From Macrocystis pyrifera (lineage: Eukaryota > Sar > Phaeophyceae > Laminariales > Laminariaceae), in assembly GCA_031763025.1 (NCBI GenBank), contig JASSKH010000037.1, forward strand, positions 1,488,001-1,552,000: 64,000 nucleotides of DNA, in the 5' to 3' direction. The number at the start of each line of letters is the position of its first letter. Position 1 is the stretch's first letter. Shown here piece after piece: positions 25,132-37,837 of this stretch. Under the pieces are notes generated by a model, which ran no database searches, was not told where the DNA came from, and was given only the letters and a program-made list of their open reading frames with translations. The position numbers and the translations under genes are program-made.

Positions 25132-26065
25132 TAGTACTATCTTGTAAAAGGCATGCGCAAGAGTTTATGGAGACGCGCCGAGGTGATGGTAGCGGCTCGC
25201 GAGAGTCAATTTTTGGGGGCATGCATCGAGGATTAACTCAAGGACTCGATTGGGCTTGGAAGGTAAGAGAGCCATGATGCGTGTCGTGTCGCGATGAGTA
25301 CATCATCATTGGTCGGTGGAGGCCTACAGCTACAGTAGTGGTGGCAGGCTCAAGGTCTGGCATCAACCGAGGATCAAACTCCATATCGAGCCCAGGAAGG
25401 AAGACAGCAAGCATTTATCATGTATGTGTGAAACATGTGAGAGGAAGAGGCACCACGACCGTGATGGGTAATATTATACCTGCGAATATATGGCACCCGG
25501 GTACCCACACGGACTGAAAATTATTAACCACGAGTACTGGACGAGTACGTACAGCAGCAGTAGTTAAGTTCACTTTTTTCTTAAAAATATTCGGAACTGC
25601 TGCTGTGCCCACGCTTTTAGGGACAAGCTATTCGGAATTTCGTGTAGGGAAATTTTTCGCAGTTCGAAAAGGGTTTACATGTTCAAAAGCGTGAACCCCC
25701 TTTGGCGGAGTTTCATCCTGTGGTCTAGTGCCAAGTGCGCAGTAGTATCAATATTGAAGTATTGAACTAAAAATACAGCTACGTAGCTGTGCCACCAGAG
25801 AGCCAAAAGAAGATTTTATATACAAACCTGGCAGAACCTAATCTTCTCGTCATGACGTCCAACTGGTATCTGCTATATATACCCTTGCCACTGCTTCCTC
25901 TTCTCCGAGGCGTTACCTGGCACCTGGCACTGATATTTACACATGTATCATGTACCACACAGGGATCATATTCCACAGGTAGATATCATACTCACTCATG
26001 CTTCATGTACCATCTGTATAATAACGAAAAAACGACATGAGTTTAATACTACTGCTGTACCTGGT

Positions 26066-26253
26066 ATATTTTAAACACCCCGTCGGAGGACTTTTCAAGC
26101 CGATTTTCTCCAAGACCAGGCGAGCATACACGAGACAAAAGATGGCCTTGGAAAGGTCTCATCGAGGTCTCTCCGTAAACGCATCCCCTGGCGTTATATC
26201 TCTCCCCGCTTTCGAGAAAGTCAGATTGAAAAGTCGTCCAACGGGGTGTATGA
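26066..26253 (+). repeat. Repeat D, diverged copy
   Basis: ACACCCCGTCGGAGGACTTTTCAA-like start and GATTTTCTCCAAGACC, with TCATCGAGGTCTCTCC. More diverged than the other copies. Confidence 0.4.
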
Positions 26254-26599
26254 TCTTACATTTGGCACATCAGGTCTCCAACCGTTGGCTACGAGAGAGC
26301 ACCGCATGGACACATGGAGCTCCACATGAAGGTACAGAGAACATACATGGCAAGAATTCCTGCCGAAACAATCCAGAGTCATACAGGATGTTTCGTACGT
26401 AACAAGCTCATAACGTACGGAAGTGAACATCAAACTATACTAACTATTGTACACCAGGTATATCCGGATATCATGGCTCCAAACACGGAGAGCACACCAA
26501 CCAATCGATCCTGAGATGGTCAGAACTCCTGCGAGGATGTCACAAGGAATTAGGATCGTGGGGGTCACAATGAGGTACGCAGTTAACGCTTCCTGGGAC

Positions 26600-26937
26600 T
26601 TTTTATTTTTGTTTTTTCTGTCTCAATGATCACTTTTACTTTCCAGCTTAATAACTCGTAGAAGGTTGAACCCTGTGAGCGATCTTCCAGACAAGCCGTG
26701 GTCACGGGTGACATCCCTTCTTCCCCCCGGTACGTGCCTTCATTTGATCGCGCATAGGGTTCAGCATTCCCACTGCCCGTCGATTTTCATCGAATAGTGG
26801 ATGCTAACTCACGCTGTCCGCTATTCAATTATTATGCAAGAAAAAGTCCCTACGACACGTGTGTACTCGGTGTGACTCGAACCCATGAAACTGATCTTAG
26901 TAGGCACGCGGACCACCTACGTACCAAGCCACCGGGA
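26600..26937 (-). mobile_element. tRNA-derived SINE, copy 3
   Basis: Minus copy with intact B-box (GGGTTCGAGTCACACC on its own strand). Near the A-box the other copies have CCTACCAAGCC or CCTAACAAGCC on the plus strand; this one has CCTACGTACCAAGCC, so TA has become TACGTA at 26918-26923. Confidence 0.85.
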
Positions 26938-27167
26938 ACTTGGAAGGGAAAAAGTGGGGAATAATGTGACGGTTTTACAGCATCAGCCACGCAAGACCAC
27001 ACGGGCTGGCTGCCAGAGGGCATATCGTAGTAGGTCAGGGTGCCGCAGTCGATGTCGGACTCTAATAATTCTTCAATGTAAGGAGTTGTACGTACGACAC
27101 GCTTGTACGTACAGGGAGGGTATCAGATCACATCATGGCACCCTCACCCGTCGTGCAGCACGTGATT

Positions 27168-27345
27168 GATAACACACCATAACACAACCCTCGGAAAAAT
27201 TTGGAAGCTGATTTTCTCGACAATGGGAAAGGTGCAAACCCCGAGCGAGTAGTCTACGGAGTGATCTCGTCCAGATAATTTCAAAGCCGCCGTTCCGTTG
27301 TCGTTGTGTGTACCCCCCTACCAGGTATAGCCTAAACTGCTTTGG
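27168..27345 (+). repeat. Repeat D
   Basis: GCTGATTTTCTCGACAATGG, CCCCGAGCGAGTAGTCTACG, then AAAGCCGCCG. Confidence 0.6.
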
Positions 27346-27421
27346 AATAGCTCGGCTCAGACATTCGTCCCAGAGGGGGTAGGTGTGTGCTACCTCGAGT
27401 GTTATTACAGCGAAGACGTAT

Positions 27422-27526
27422 TTACGGGGGACCATAGTAAATAGGACCTACCGTACACAAAAAAAACTATACTTTTCCTTTTTTTTATTCACAATATTTG
27501 GTCCTATTTACTATGGTCCTCCGTAA
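27422..27526. mobile_element. MITE family 1 copy
   Basis: TTACGGGGGACCATAGTAAA and TATGGTCCTCCGTAA ends; interior AT-rich and diverged. Confidence 0.85.
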
Positions 27527-27812
27527 ATAGTCCCAGGTAGCAGTACTGCTGTATAATAATGAGGCGCGCGAAGCATTACCACCAATTACTAGTACTAGCA
27601 ACTGCTGTAGTAGTAGAAGTGTAGGCTGCACGCTCATCTGCGATAAAACCGCACTTCCCATTTAGATTGTGCTTCATGGGTATCGCGATTGGCGACACAT
27701 ATGGTGTCCCAAAGCAGCCTGTCGCAATTCGAACCGTACATGTTATACATACGCACGAGTATAAGCGGGGGGGGGGGGGGGGGGGGTGCGCAAGTCCGGA
27801 GGTGAACCATAG

Positions 27813-27874
27813 AACACTGCTCGATAAGGGAGAGCTACTGCCGTTGACAACGCTTCTCAACCTCGAAAAAATGG
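27813..27874 (+). CDS. Candidate small exon, unrecognised
   Basis: A 62-bp plus segment bounded by AG (GAACCATAG) and a textbook donor (AAAATGG|GTGAGTATG). It reads TLLDKGELLPLTTLLNLEKM, an amphipathic leucine-rich helix. The donor is the main support. No neighbouring exon was found and the acceptor is weak, so this may be chance. Confidence 0.22.
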
Positions 27875-28057
27875 GTGAGTATGCAGCGGCAAACGGTCGA
27901 GCACTGCTGTGGCTCCTCGATCATATCATGGATGATAGATCATATAGACCTCGCGAGCCACCATAAGCTACAGTAGACAGACAAGGATGAGCTTGCTTGC
28001 TTGTGACAAAAAAAATCAAACATATTGGAAACAGAGAAAACGAGGGCGAACCATGCG

Positions 28058-28181
28058 TAATAACCCTTTTCGCACCGCACACCCATTCCGGGGACAAACC
28101 ACTCAAACTGACTATTAATACAGCACAGGTATAACAAGTTTGTCCCAAAAACGAGACTGCGGTATGATACTGCTGTGTAAG
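28058..28181. mobile_element. MITE family 2 copy with two TA-flanked expansions
   Basis: GGGACAAAC and TTTGTCCC cores with GAGACTGCGG. Between the cores an extra TATTAATACAGCACAGGTA is present compared with other copies, and another TA-flanked expansion follows near 28164-28178. Confidence 0.6.
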
Positions 28182-29419
28182 GGGTTGCCCATTAATAATG
28201 GAACCAAGATTTTGCCCAAGATACGAGTACATAATCAGGGTCACATGCATGCAAGTCACATGTGATGTGCCCCCGAAAAAAAAAAAAACGAACCACAAAA
28301 AAATATTGATTATTATTGTTCGTCTTGCCGCATCCCTCGCCTCTGATGCGGGGCAATGGTTGCCATTGACTGGCGTCCAAGCAGTCCTATCCTACAGAGA
28401 CGGCAACCCGCCGTGGCCCTCACAGACCGAGGGGACAGAGCAACGCAACGCAACGCAACCTAACTACTCGCTTATCGGCTGCAATGAATGGTGCATAATG
28501 ACCACAGAAAACGCACGCAACCTACGAATAAATCAGACATCTCCCGTCCCGTCTCGCCCCTGCCCGCGCTCTAAAAACGAACAGAATCAAAACGACCCAC
28601 GACGAACGAGCTCTCTCGTAGGTTCCGTTCCGTACTCGTACCACCACCTGGCGTAGGAGCACCAAGTTTTCATTTTTTTTTCTTTGTCTCTCCCTCTCAA
28701 CAACATGAAATCACCGGAAGTACTTTACCACGAGCATATGTATGCAATGATCAATGTTTAAAAAAAAGGGGCCCAAATAAATGTCCACCAGATAAATATC
28801 CACCAAAAAGGACGCGATTCATCGTGCGCCGCCGCCGGATCAGCAAGCAGAGGAGAGGACTCCAAAAAAAGGTCACACAACACACAGGAGCAGCGCAACA
28901 ACAGCAGCAGTACGATATACCAGGCATCTGCTTCGACGCACGGGGGGTGGGGGTGGGGTCGCGCGCTCCGCTATTTGGAGGGCACGGTCTATCCGTCACA
29001 CAGGCACCGCCACATCAGGCTCTTCTTTACAAGGGTTTATCACCTATTTACCGCACATGGTACAGCAGCAGTACTATTGATATTTTAGTACACGGTACAA
29101 CGGCAGTCATTCATACCATGCACCATGCGTAACATACTGCTTTTTAGTATCACATCATGTTCATGCGTACCAACGGCACACAGCTGTCTAAAAATCACTC
29201 GTAAAAAACGTAAAACTACTGCTACTACTGAAAATTAAAGCACAAGACCACACAGACCGCCGAGCTACCGGTATGGCTGAGATCACAGAACACAAAGGGC
29301 ATCTATCCACTTCTCCACCACCCCACCACCACCACCCCTATCTCTCCACGCACAAGTCAACAAAGCAAGCGAGCGACGCTGCATGCGCCAAGCATGCGGT
29401 CGCAACAACAACAAAACTA

Positions 29420-30217
29420 CTAAATCGGACTCTTCTTGCACCTATGCGTAGCAGAAGAAGCTGAGGCGCCGAAGCGCTGGCGCTTTGCTCCCCTCCCGCT
29501 CACAGGAACCTCCCCCCGCACCACCCCAGCCCTTCCCAAGTCTCCAGGAAGCCTATCCTCCCGACCCCCAAAGCTAAAGGCAGCGTTTTTCCCCAGCTCC
29601 AGATGCCCCGCTGCTGGAGTGCTGTACCCGTCGGTTGGAGAAGGCGTGACGCTGCTGTTGCACTGCTGCTCCGAGGTCGGCGAGAGGAGGGCGAAAAATG
29701 CCTCAACGGACTCGGCATCTCGAGTACGAGAAGGTGGAGTCACGACCGGCATATAGCCGGCCCTCACAGCGCATCTAGGCCCCAGCAGCAGGGACGCGTC
29801 TTTGTGGTCCATCCCTAGGCGCCGCCCGCTTGTGAGCGAGGCCACTTCCGCGTCCATAGACTCATCGCTGTCGCTGCCGCTGGGACTATCTGGTGCGTCG
29901 GGGAGAGCGAGGCTGCCGTTGTTGAAATTTGAATTGGTTGCCGTCTCGCACGCCCAGGAATCTACGGTTCCTGGCGACGAAGACTGGCGCAAGGCAACGT
30001 TACCACATGAGGGCATGCACGGTGGGCGTATGGCCCAGAAGGGGGACAGCCCCCCGGTGCGCCCCCCTGCTGGGGGGCCTCGCTGCCCTAGTCGGTTATG
30101 GTCTTGAGCCGCAGAATGGTTCTCGCCCGAGCCCGATGGTCGAGGACGGCACAAGGTCATGTCCAACGGTTCGCGCACGAAGGCGCTCTTGTCCCAGCTG
30201 GTCGGCCGTCTGTCCAT
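29420..30217 (-). CDS. Ser/Pro-rich disordered protein, unrecognised
   Basis: A single open frame of 265 codons from the first ATG (MDRRPTSWDKSAFVRE) to TAG. The frame is open upstream to about 30424 through a CAG tract (poly-Gln), so the protein may start earlier or the exon may begin at an acceptor in that region. Composition is coding-like: acidic Ser patch (PDSPSGSDSDESMDAEV near residue 127), TP/SP sites (TPSPTDGYSTP), and a basic C-terminus (GRGAKRQRFG, then THRCKKSPI) that could be a nuclear signal. No folded domain is recognised. A donor-like CATAG|GTGCAAG lies just before the stop, so splicing to further exons is possible. Nuclear regulatory protein is only a guess. Confidence 0.5.
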   Translation of the reverse strand: MDRRPTSWDKSAFVREPLDMTLCRPRPSGSGENHSAAQDHNRLGQRGPPAGGRTGGLSPFWAIRPPCMPSCGNVALRQSSSPGTVDSWACETATNSNFNNGSLALPDAPDSPSGSDSDESMDAEVASLTSGRRLGMDHKDASLLLGPRCAVRAGYMPVVTPPSRTRDAESVEAFFALLSPTSEQQCNSSVTPSPTDGYSTPAAGHLELGKNAAFSFGGREDRLPGDLGRAGVVRGEVPVSGRGAKRQRFGASASSATHRCKKSPI

Positions 30218-31329
30218 AGCGGTTCCGAAGCGCCACTGCTGTACTCCCTGCTGCTGCTGTTGCTGCTGCTGCTGTGATAGCACGGTGCGGTGAGGTGTGC
30301 GGGTGGCGCGTAGTAAGGCAAGAGCGCGAACCCTAACTGGCTGATGTGTTGTCGTGCTCGTGTGGGGGTAGAAGACAGAGAGAGAAATGAAAGCAGAATG
30401 CAGAATGATCTCAGGTGCACACAACGAAGAAACAGGAAACGATGGGCCCGGAGCAGATGTTCACTTTTTTTTTATTACATGCATGGTGTCGGAGATCGTA
30501 AAAATTCGGCTCACTTCATGCGAGAAAAAAAAAGGCGCGAACTTGCCAAGATTTGAATTTACCATATATCCATTAATAATATTATTTTTCAACTTGATAA
30601 ATTTAAAAAGGTTTGAAACTTGATTTCGTCGTCGGATTTTCCCGTGTTTTCGGCGTCGTGCTTGATAGGTCTCTTCGCCACCAATTTCTAGCGTCCTCTG
30701 GACGCTCATGCGCTGCTCAATATGTACGTGCTACATGCAAGTGCAAGTATTCAAATATTCAGCTGATACGAGATGGCATTATTGGCGGTGGACGGCGGGA
30801 AAGATAGATGCATGGGGGGGGGGCGTGCCTTGAGTTCGATGTTTGATCCTGACCGAGGCTGTGATGATTTGACGGTGACGAGGTGACGAGGGAAGAGTCC
30901 GGTGTCGAGGATCGATTGAACGAGGATCGAATGAAGATCGAAGGAAGATCAAAGGTTCGCGGGTCGTGTCGTCTACTTGGTACTCAGCAGTCAGCCCCCC
31001 TAACATTATTAGTTCAACCTTGGTTCAACCATTCATTCATATAGAGCCCTTTTTTTAGCCCGCAGGATCGCAGGATACCATACAACCACGCTTTACCCTC
31101 GTACTCGTACTACTCCCGCCCATGAATAGCTGGCTGGTAAGAGTACTCAGCAGCAGTACCTCAACACCAGGGCAGTGCTGCCGTACCGCACTATAATCAA
31201 GATAATACACCCCCACCCCCTGGGACGAATTTCAGACCCCGGCTAACTCCACAATTAACAATATTTTACTTTGTTGCATGGGAGGCACACACAACGAAAA
31301 GCATTCCGAAAGATTTCGTCAAGAAGGTT

Positions 31330-31443
31330 GTGCACATGCCTTTTAGAACCAATTGCAGTCACGTTGTGGGGACAAGCTACTTACACTGCTGCGCACTGCT
31401 GTACAATTTGACCAGGGTTTGTCCCGAAAACGGGACTGGCTGC
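31330..31443. mobile_element. MITE family 2 copy with a TA-flanked 22-bp segment
   Basis: CCTTTTAGAACCAATTGCAG left arm and GTTTGTCCCGAAAACGGGAC right arm. At 31382-31403 the segment TACACTGCTGCGCACTGCTGTA replaces what is about one TA in sister copies. Confidence 0.65.
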
Positions 31444-32699
31444 AGTGCTTTAAGGGATACTCGTAGACGCATCGCTCGGCGTACGCACTCTTCTCCCCGA
31501 TGTCGAGAAACCGACACCTTTCTTTGAAAATCATTCGAGTGGGTTGTTGTGTTATCTTGCGTGTTTTACGAGGAGTATCATCGTCATCAGTCACGTGCGA
31601 GCGACATGCCAACAGTTACCAGCATACCTGCAACGCGCCGACGTGCGTATCGTACGCACGTACTCGTAGTCAGATGGAAGTGCTTCGTACCTGGGTGATT
31701 CTCGTTTCTCGTGTTATGTTTTATAAATTACATGAAACAAAAAAAATGACAGCGGCAGCACTGACTGACTGGTACGCGGTACACAGCAGCAGGAACAAGC
31801 AGCTGCAGCAGTTACGAGTAGTTTTCGCCTGCTGACTCGTAGTGCTGCTCTGTTGATTATCCTGTTGATCCGACCCAATCAACAGACTTGGTACGCACGC
31901 GTAATTCAAATAAATACAGCAAGGCTCCTGTGCGTCTATTGTACGTACGTATCTGACTGGAAGAGTTCGAATCAGGCCAAAAAAGCCAAAGCAGACACAG
32001 ACGTCGTACGAGATACCTGGTATATATATGGTTATCCAGTATTCTTGCAGGTATTTTTAAATAATAGGAAACGTGTCTATGTCAACCAACCAAAATGATG
32101 TGTCTCCAGGTCGCAACAGACAGCAGTAGTAGTAGAGGCCACCCTTACCTGATTTTACGTGTCTGCGTTGATGTTGAACTTCAAAGTACACGTATCATAT
32201 CATTAAATACCTGTATGTACGTCTGTACGTACTGCCTGTGGTCTTAACCCTCGAGTGTGGCTCTATCCATGGCTGCCGCAGCAGGTATGCGTGGTATTAA
32301 TAGCTATAATAACTGCCTCAAAAACGTTTCGTCTCCAAACTATGTACCAGGTACATTTTTTTTTTCTGCTGAGAGTGCCTCGACTGCTATTTCCTTTTTT
32401 TGTACACCAAATACTACAGCAGCAGCAGTTCGTACACAGGTTCCGTGTACTTATCATTCGGAGTATGACGACATTCATCATCATTAGGGCTCACACACCG
32501 ATCATGGCGGTGTGGACGTGTTGACAGATCCCCTGGTCATTGAAGTAAAGGTCGCCAAATTCGTGTTCTTGGGCCGATAACCACAGCGAGAGTTGAAAAT
32601 AGACTACTACTATAAATACCTAAAATACCTAATTTCAGAAGAATAGCCACCCACGAAGACATGGAGAAATGAAAATGCCAGCAATATACCAAAAATAAT

Positions 32700-34530
32700 A
32701 CGAATGTTGAACTTTGGTTTCGGGGGTAATACGTACTATTGATAGCAGCGAAAAAGCCTCTCCGGCCTACTCGTGGCCCGTGCACAAAAGCAACAGATGC
32801 TGTCATCGGTGGGAGAGGGGGGGGGGGGGGGGCGGGGGGCGGGGGGAGGGAGGTGGGGGGGGGAGGGAAAAAGGGGGAAAGGGTGGGGGAGGGATGTAAT
32901 CAAGGGTTGGAAAGGGTGGGAGGAGGGGATGTTAATCTTGTCATACATGGCCGTATTAGTCGTGCATGATGACATGAGTACACCCCCCCCAGGAAGCAAC
33001 AGCAGTAACGCTCCTGCGAGCAATACGGTTAACACTACTGGTACTTGGTATACGGTATACTTATACTATGTCTACTGTAGCTCATTTGGCGTGGGGGGGG
33101 GTGGAGGTAACAGTAATCGCCTGTTCCGTACGTGTAAGACGATACCGGTCCCAGGTATCACACTGCGCCACCCAACATATTGATCGGGGAACATGGGGGT
33201 GGGGGGGGGTGGGGATGCCAAGAAACACATTGAAAAAGGGAAGGCGAACACCACCACCACCGAACCATAAGGAAAACAGAGAGGGAGTGCATCAAATCTA
33301 AGGGGCCATGCACCACGTCGACGCCGCGGGACACCTTCACGCTATGCTGGATACTTTCTTGGTAAGCCTATCAAGAAGCATCAGGAACTACGCAACGACA
33401 CCGATTCGAAGTGCGTCTCGTCGAAATAATCCCAGATTGATCCGTCCAGGGTCTACAAGGAAGAGCAACAGAAAGACCGTACGTCCAGCGGTGGTTTTCT
33501 CTCAACACAACAACTAGTTTCTTCTATTGGCCCTGCAGTGTTTTGCACCGACAGTGCGCTCCGAGAGTCAACGCCGCTGCGCAGAAGCGGCGAAACAGAT
33601 AAAGGCAGGGAATGCAACCATAGCCTGGCGACAGAAACCGCACCGATTTTGCAAAGAATGACTCGGTTATGCGTGCAGGAAAAAGGTTTGGCGATGATGT
33701 GGTTCGGGGGGGCGGGACCGGTGGGTGGACGAGGACGAACTTCCGGAAATGTTCAACGTCCAACTTCCATCCCACGCTGTCAAGACGGGCCAGAAAACAT
33801 ACTCCGACGGTGGCTCAACCTTTACCACGCATCGATTATCTACCGGCGGTGCTCTCCACCTCAACGCGGTAAGGAGGCATTAAACTAGCGCTTAGTCGGT
33901 TAATATAGCTTCATACAGGGGGGGGGGGGTACTCATTTGTTGCTTGCCTTAGTCATTTTGACCAATGACCACGCATTCCTCTCTCGAGACGGACAGGCGG
34001 GGGGATAAACTCATTTCTTGCATGGCCGTAGTCGTATGACTTACTTGTAGACTGAGATGTGAGGCATGGGAGCTGGACTTCGTATTCGTCCTGCAGTTCG
34101 GTGTGACTACTCACTATCTTCAGCGTTTGCACCCGGGTGTGATTGTCACGCTCATTAAACAACCATGGTGGTCCTTGGAGTAGTGTAGAAGCTCGGGTCG
34201 ATCTAGCGAGCACCAAGCGAATCGTGCCCGGCTGTGCGAGCCGTTTTTTTTTTTTACATTTGGGTGACGGCATCGAATATCGAGGGGGGTGGGGATGGAG
34301 GGGAGGTCGAGGTGAAGGGGGGGTGGGGGTGTCCTCGATATCATGCATGGCCGTAGTCGTAGGACCACATACCTTCGCATCCCTACAATGCCGGGACGGG
34401 GCACGTCGGGTTTTCATCGACGAGGCAGATATTGCTTGCGGGGAGATACACTCATTTGCCGCTTGCCTTAATTATTTGGCCATTGACTACGCATCCCTTT
34501 CTAGACGGTGTAAGGTGTAGGGGGGGTTAT
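32700..34530. other. G-rich, repeat-laden block without a supportable gene
   Basis: Purine/G-rich stretch 32810-32895, a repeat B end near 32935-32990, repeat A ends in minus orientation at 33903-34000 and 34430-34525, and the minus-strand relative of the 14.3-14.9 kb frame at about 34050-34230. Frames up to 154 codons are present but follow repeat sequence. Confidence 0.5.
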
Positions 34531-34915
34531 AGAGCCCAATTCAATTGAAGACAAACCAAATTGCTGGACGAGATACGACGTACCTGGAATCGGTTAACGA
34601 GCACGTTGATGATGCCGTCGGTCACGAATTTACGGTAGGTACTGTAGCAGTAGTATTGTAGCATACACGTCCGCGCGGCGGCTGACAGGACCAGTGAGAA
34701 GACGGGCAGAATATGTGCATACATGTTCTCTCGAGGCGTGGGTGACATCGGGCGGAACTAAATCACACCCCTTTCACACCATCCTGTATGTGCGGAGTAG
34801 TACAGCCAGGCATGGCCATCACGAAGAAATATCTCGCGCGCCCACCAATTCGCAGGGGGCGAGAGCACAGGAGGTACTATATCTGTAATATGTCGTACAA
34901 ACAACAGTGGTGTTA

Positions 34916-35022
34916 TTACGGGGGTCCATAGTAAAAATAGGACCTACGGTGAACACGAAAACCTATATATTTCCCTATTTTTACGAAGAGTATTGGGTCC
35001 TATTTACTATGGTCCCCCGTAA
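34916..35022. mobile_element. MITE family 1 copy
   Basis: TTACGGGGGTCCATAGTAAA and TATGGTCCCCCGTAA, TA on both sides. Confidence 0.9.
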
Positions 35023-35847
35023 TAAATGTTTTTTTTTTTCTCGTTTTTTCTTTCTCTTGTCGGCAAGTTATTGAACTACAGCTAGTAAAGCTGTACCTGA
35101 ATTTGTTGGTACCAATTCCTTCACGCAAGGTATGCTTCTGAATACGTCACCCACCATCGGCAACTCGCCGTGGGGTAAGAATTAAGAACCCTGGGGTCAC
35201 CGTTACTACCCGGTTCAGGTCTCTCCGCGGATACCCGTTTACTCATTGACCAACACATAGCATGATGCGAGTACGAGCTTTTGGGTCACGACCTTGCCAC
35301 CGTCTCGAAAACGCAACCGGGGGTTGATCACCAATCGAAACATATTTTCAATAATTTGGATTTCCAACAAACAAAAGCAGGGCCCTGTCCTCGGTGATAC
35401 GTACTTACGTGACGTACCAGGTACCTCACTGGCATGCATGTGTTTTTCATTTTTGCGTGGTCATTCTTCTATACCTTTTGTACCATTGCGCTTTACAAAA
35501 AAACATGGAGATTTGTCTTTTTTGTTTATGCAACAGGAAAATTGAGGAAACGGCGTGATACGGTGGGTGATTTCATTTTCCCGATTACGGTCAGACTTGG
35601 CCTTCAAGATTCCTCCCTTCCCCCTACCCCCAGTCCCAAGTTTCCCTTCCCTCTTACAGACAGTATCGCGAATTACGTACTTAATTAATTAATTTCCGGG
35701 GTGGCCCTATTCATGTTGGGCTCATCAACTAACAGCCTCTCTGTACGCTGCGTGGTGGTGGTGTGATCGCGTAACCATCCTATACTAACTCCAAAGCAGT
35801 TTGTCTCCGAAACGGTGGGTGGAGTTCCCATCCATGTGGTTATAACG

Positions 35848-35958
35848 TTACAACCCCTTTAAAACTATACAGTAGTACCGGTTGGGGGACAAACCATTCA
35901 ACTTCCAAGCAGTTTGTCCCCAAAACTGATCTAAAGAGACTGCGGTCTTGAAAGGGTG
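35848..35958. mobile_element. MITE family 2 copy, degenerate left arm
   Basis: TTACAACCCCTT start, GGGGGACAAACCATTC core, AGCAGTTTGTCCCCAAAAC right arm, then GAGACTGCGG. TA-rich extra sequence (ACTATACAGTAGTA) interrupts the left arm. Confidence 0.55.
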
Positions 35959-36717
35959 AAGGGTCTCACCGGCAAGGGAGAAGGAGCCAACCTACGGCAG
36001 GCAGTACTGTCTGTCCTTGTATGGGAGGCGCCTTTTTTCGTCGAAAGGGCTGAACTCTTCTCCCGGTAACAGTACATGCCAGAAACCGTGATGGAGAGTG
36101 GAGATAGGAACCCGCTACATTTGTGACCTTCATATCTGAGTTTCGACTGACTGTTAATGGTAATGGTAATAAGAGGGAGAGAGGAATTCAAGAATGAATG
36201 TGGCGAAGATGAAAAAAAGGAATGAAAAGACACAATTGAAAAAAAAAAACAGCGACAGGTAGGTGCCAGGTATGCTGCACTGCACTAGTTACTCGTAGTA
36301 GTAGTAGTAGTAGTAGTGAGTGTGTTGCTTGTATTCAACTTCGTTTACGTGGTAGATATTGTTGTGTATACCGATACCGTACGAGTACACATGTGCACCA
36401 ACTGCGAGGCTGGGGCGTACGAGAATCGGGGTCTCCAGCACCAGGCTACACACCCCCCCCCCGCGCCCCCCGCGCGCCTCCTCTCGCTGTCAAGGGGGTT
36501 GAATACGTACAAGTTATCAGTATAATAGCAGGGGAAATCAAGGGCTCTTGCCTTTTGGTCTTACAGGGAAAATCGAGGGGTCATTCATCTTGTTGTGGTT
36601 GTACGGTAGCGGCGGGAAATCGTTCAGGCCCAAAAACAACTCCTAAAAACTTGGGACTCCAGACTCCAGACCCGCCACTGGGGCTATTATTAGTAGGAAC
36701 AGTTTGCTGGTTCATAG

Positions 36718-36815
36718 TCTCTACAGGGCTTCTTCGGGTACTTAACTTACGCTCGACAGGGCTTTTTCGGGTACTTAGTGTACGGTCAACAGGGCTTCTC
36801 CGGGTAATTAATTAT
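36718..36815 (+). repeat. 33-bp tandem repeat, three units
   Basis: Units share ACAGGGCTTCTTCGGGTACT. The frame stays open (STGLLRVLNLR-type repeats), which I attribute to the period of 33. Confidence 0.75.
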
Positions 36816-36946
36816 ACGCACCAGCACCGCCTGTGCGGAACATCCACCGCCATTATTCTGCGCACAGCAATTATTTGGCCCTCTCTCCCGAGCTCAATTG
36901 TTAATTTTCAGTGTTTGACGTAGGTTTTCCCGACATAGGTGACCGC

Positions 36947-36947
<1 letters not shown>

Positions 36948-36987
<40 letters not shown>
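36948..36987. repeat. C40 homopolymer
   Basis: Uninterrupted run of 40 C on the plus strand, not preceded by repeat A or B sequence that I can see. Confidence 0.95.
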
Positions 36988-36989
<2 letters not shown>

Positions 36990-37731
36990 GCATAATGTAG
37001 GAGTAAAAATAAACTTGAAACTTGTGGAGAAGTTGGTTAACAGTAATGCGTAGCAAACCCCACAAGGTCTCGACAACCTCTCAATTCGGTATCTACCTGC
37101 TTAGCAATGGTGTGCTGCATACATACATTGTTCAACGTCTCCACCGCAGCTTTTTTCTACGCCCACACTAAGCAGGGGGGGGGGGGGGGGTCCCGGCCAC
37201 CTGTGAAGCGGTTTTATGAGACATTGTGTGATTTGGCTTCGCCGCGGAATAGGGGGCGTTCCTTACCGTCCTCTGGTGTTTTCATTACGGTGGCATAAAT
37301 CAACAGTAGTGTGACAAATCCCCCTCTTTCCTCCTCTCCAGAGGGGGTACTACAGTACAGTAACTTAGTTGAGGTTAATTGGAGTCATGTGCCGACAACA
37401 TTTCTTTCGTGCTCAGATGATCGTCACCGCGCAGAATTTTTTTACGGGCCCAGTGAAGAAGCCTTATCGTCTCATGCAGCGGAGCGGAGCCGACCATAAT
37501 CAATCGTACTTATACTGAACTCACACAGCAGTACGTACGTACAGCAGGTAGGTGTACGTTCTTTGTTGTGGGCAGAAGGCGGACAACCGACTACCAGGGT
37601 ATATTCTACCAGGTACCAGGTATGTACGTATGTATTCAGCGCACGTACGGAGTACGGGGCATGAAATATTAAAGTATGTATGGTAGGTTATCCCTTACAA
37701 CCAATACCTGGCACCTACCTGGTATTTTGAT

Positions 37732-37837
37732 ATTTTTGGGGTCCATAGTTAATAGGACCTATGGTACACATAAAAACCTATATATTTACCTATTTTTACT
37801 AACAATATTTGGTCCTATTTACTATGGTCCTCCGTAA
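37732..37837. mobile_element. MITE family 1 copy, damaged left end
   Basis: Left end reads TTTTTGGGGTCCATAG, right end TATGGTCCTCCGTAA with TAG outside. A TACCTGGTA lies directly before it (about 37716). Confidence 0.8.

Noticed and set aside
36393..36923. 176-codon plus frame
   Set aside because: Consists of a Pro-rich low-complexity start and a 33-bp tandem repeat, with no family resemblance.
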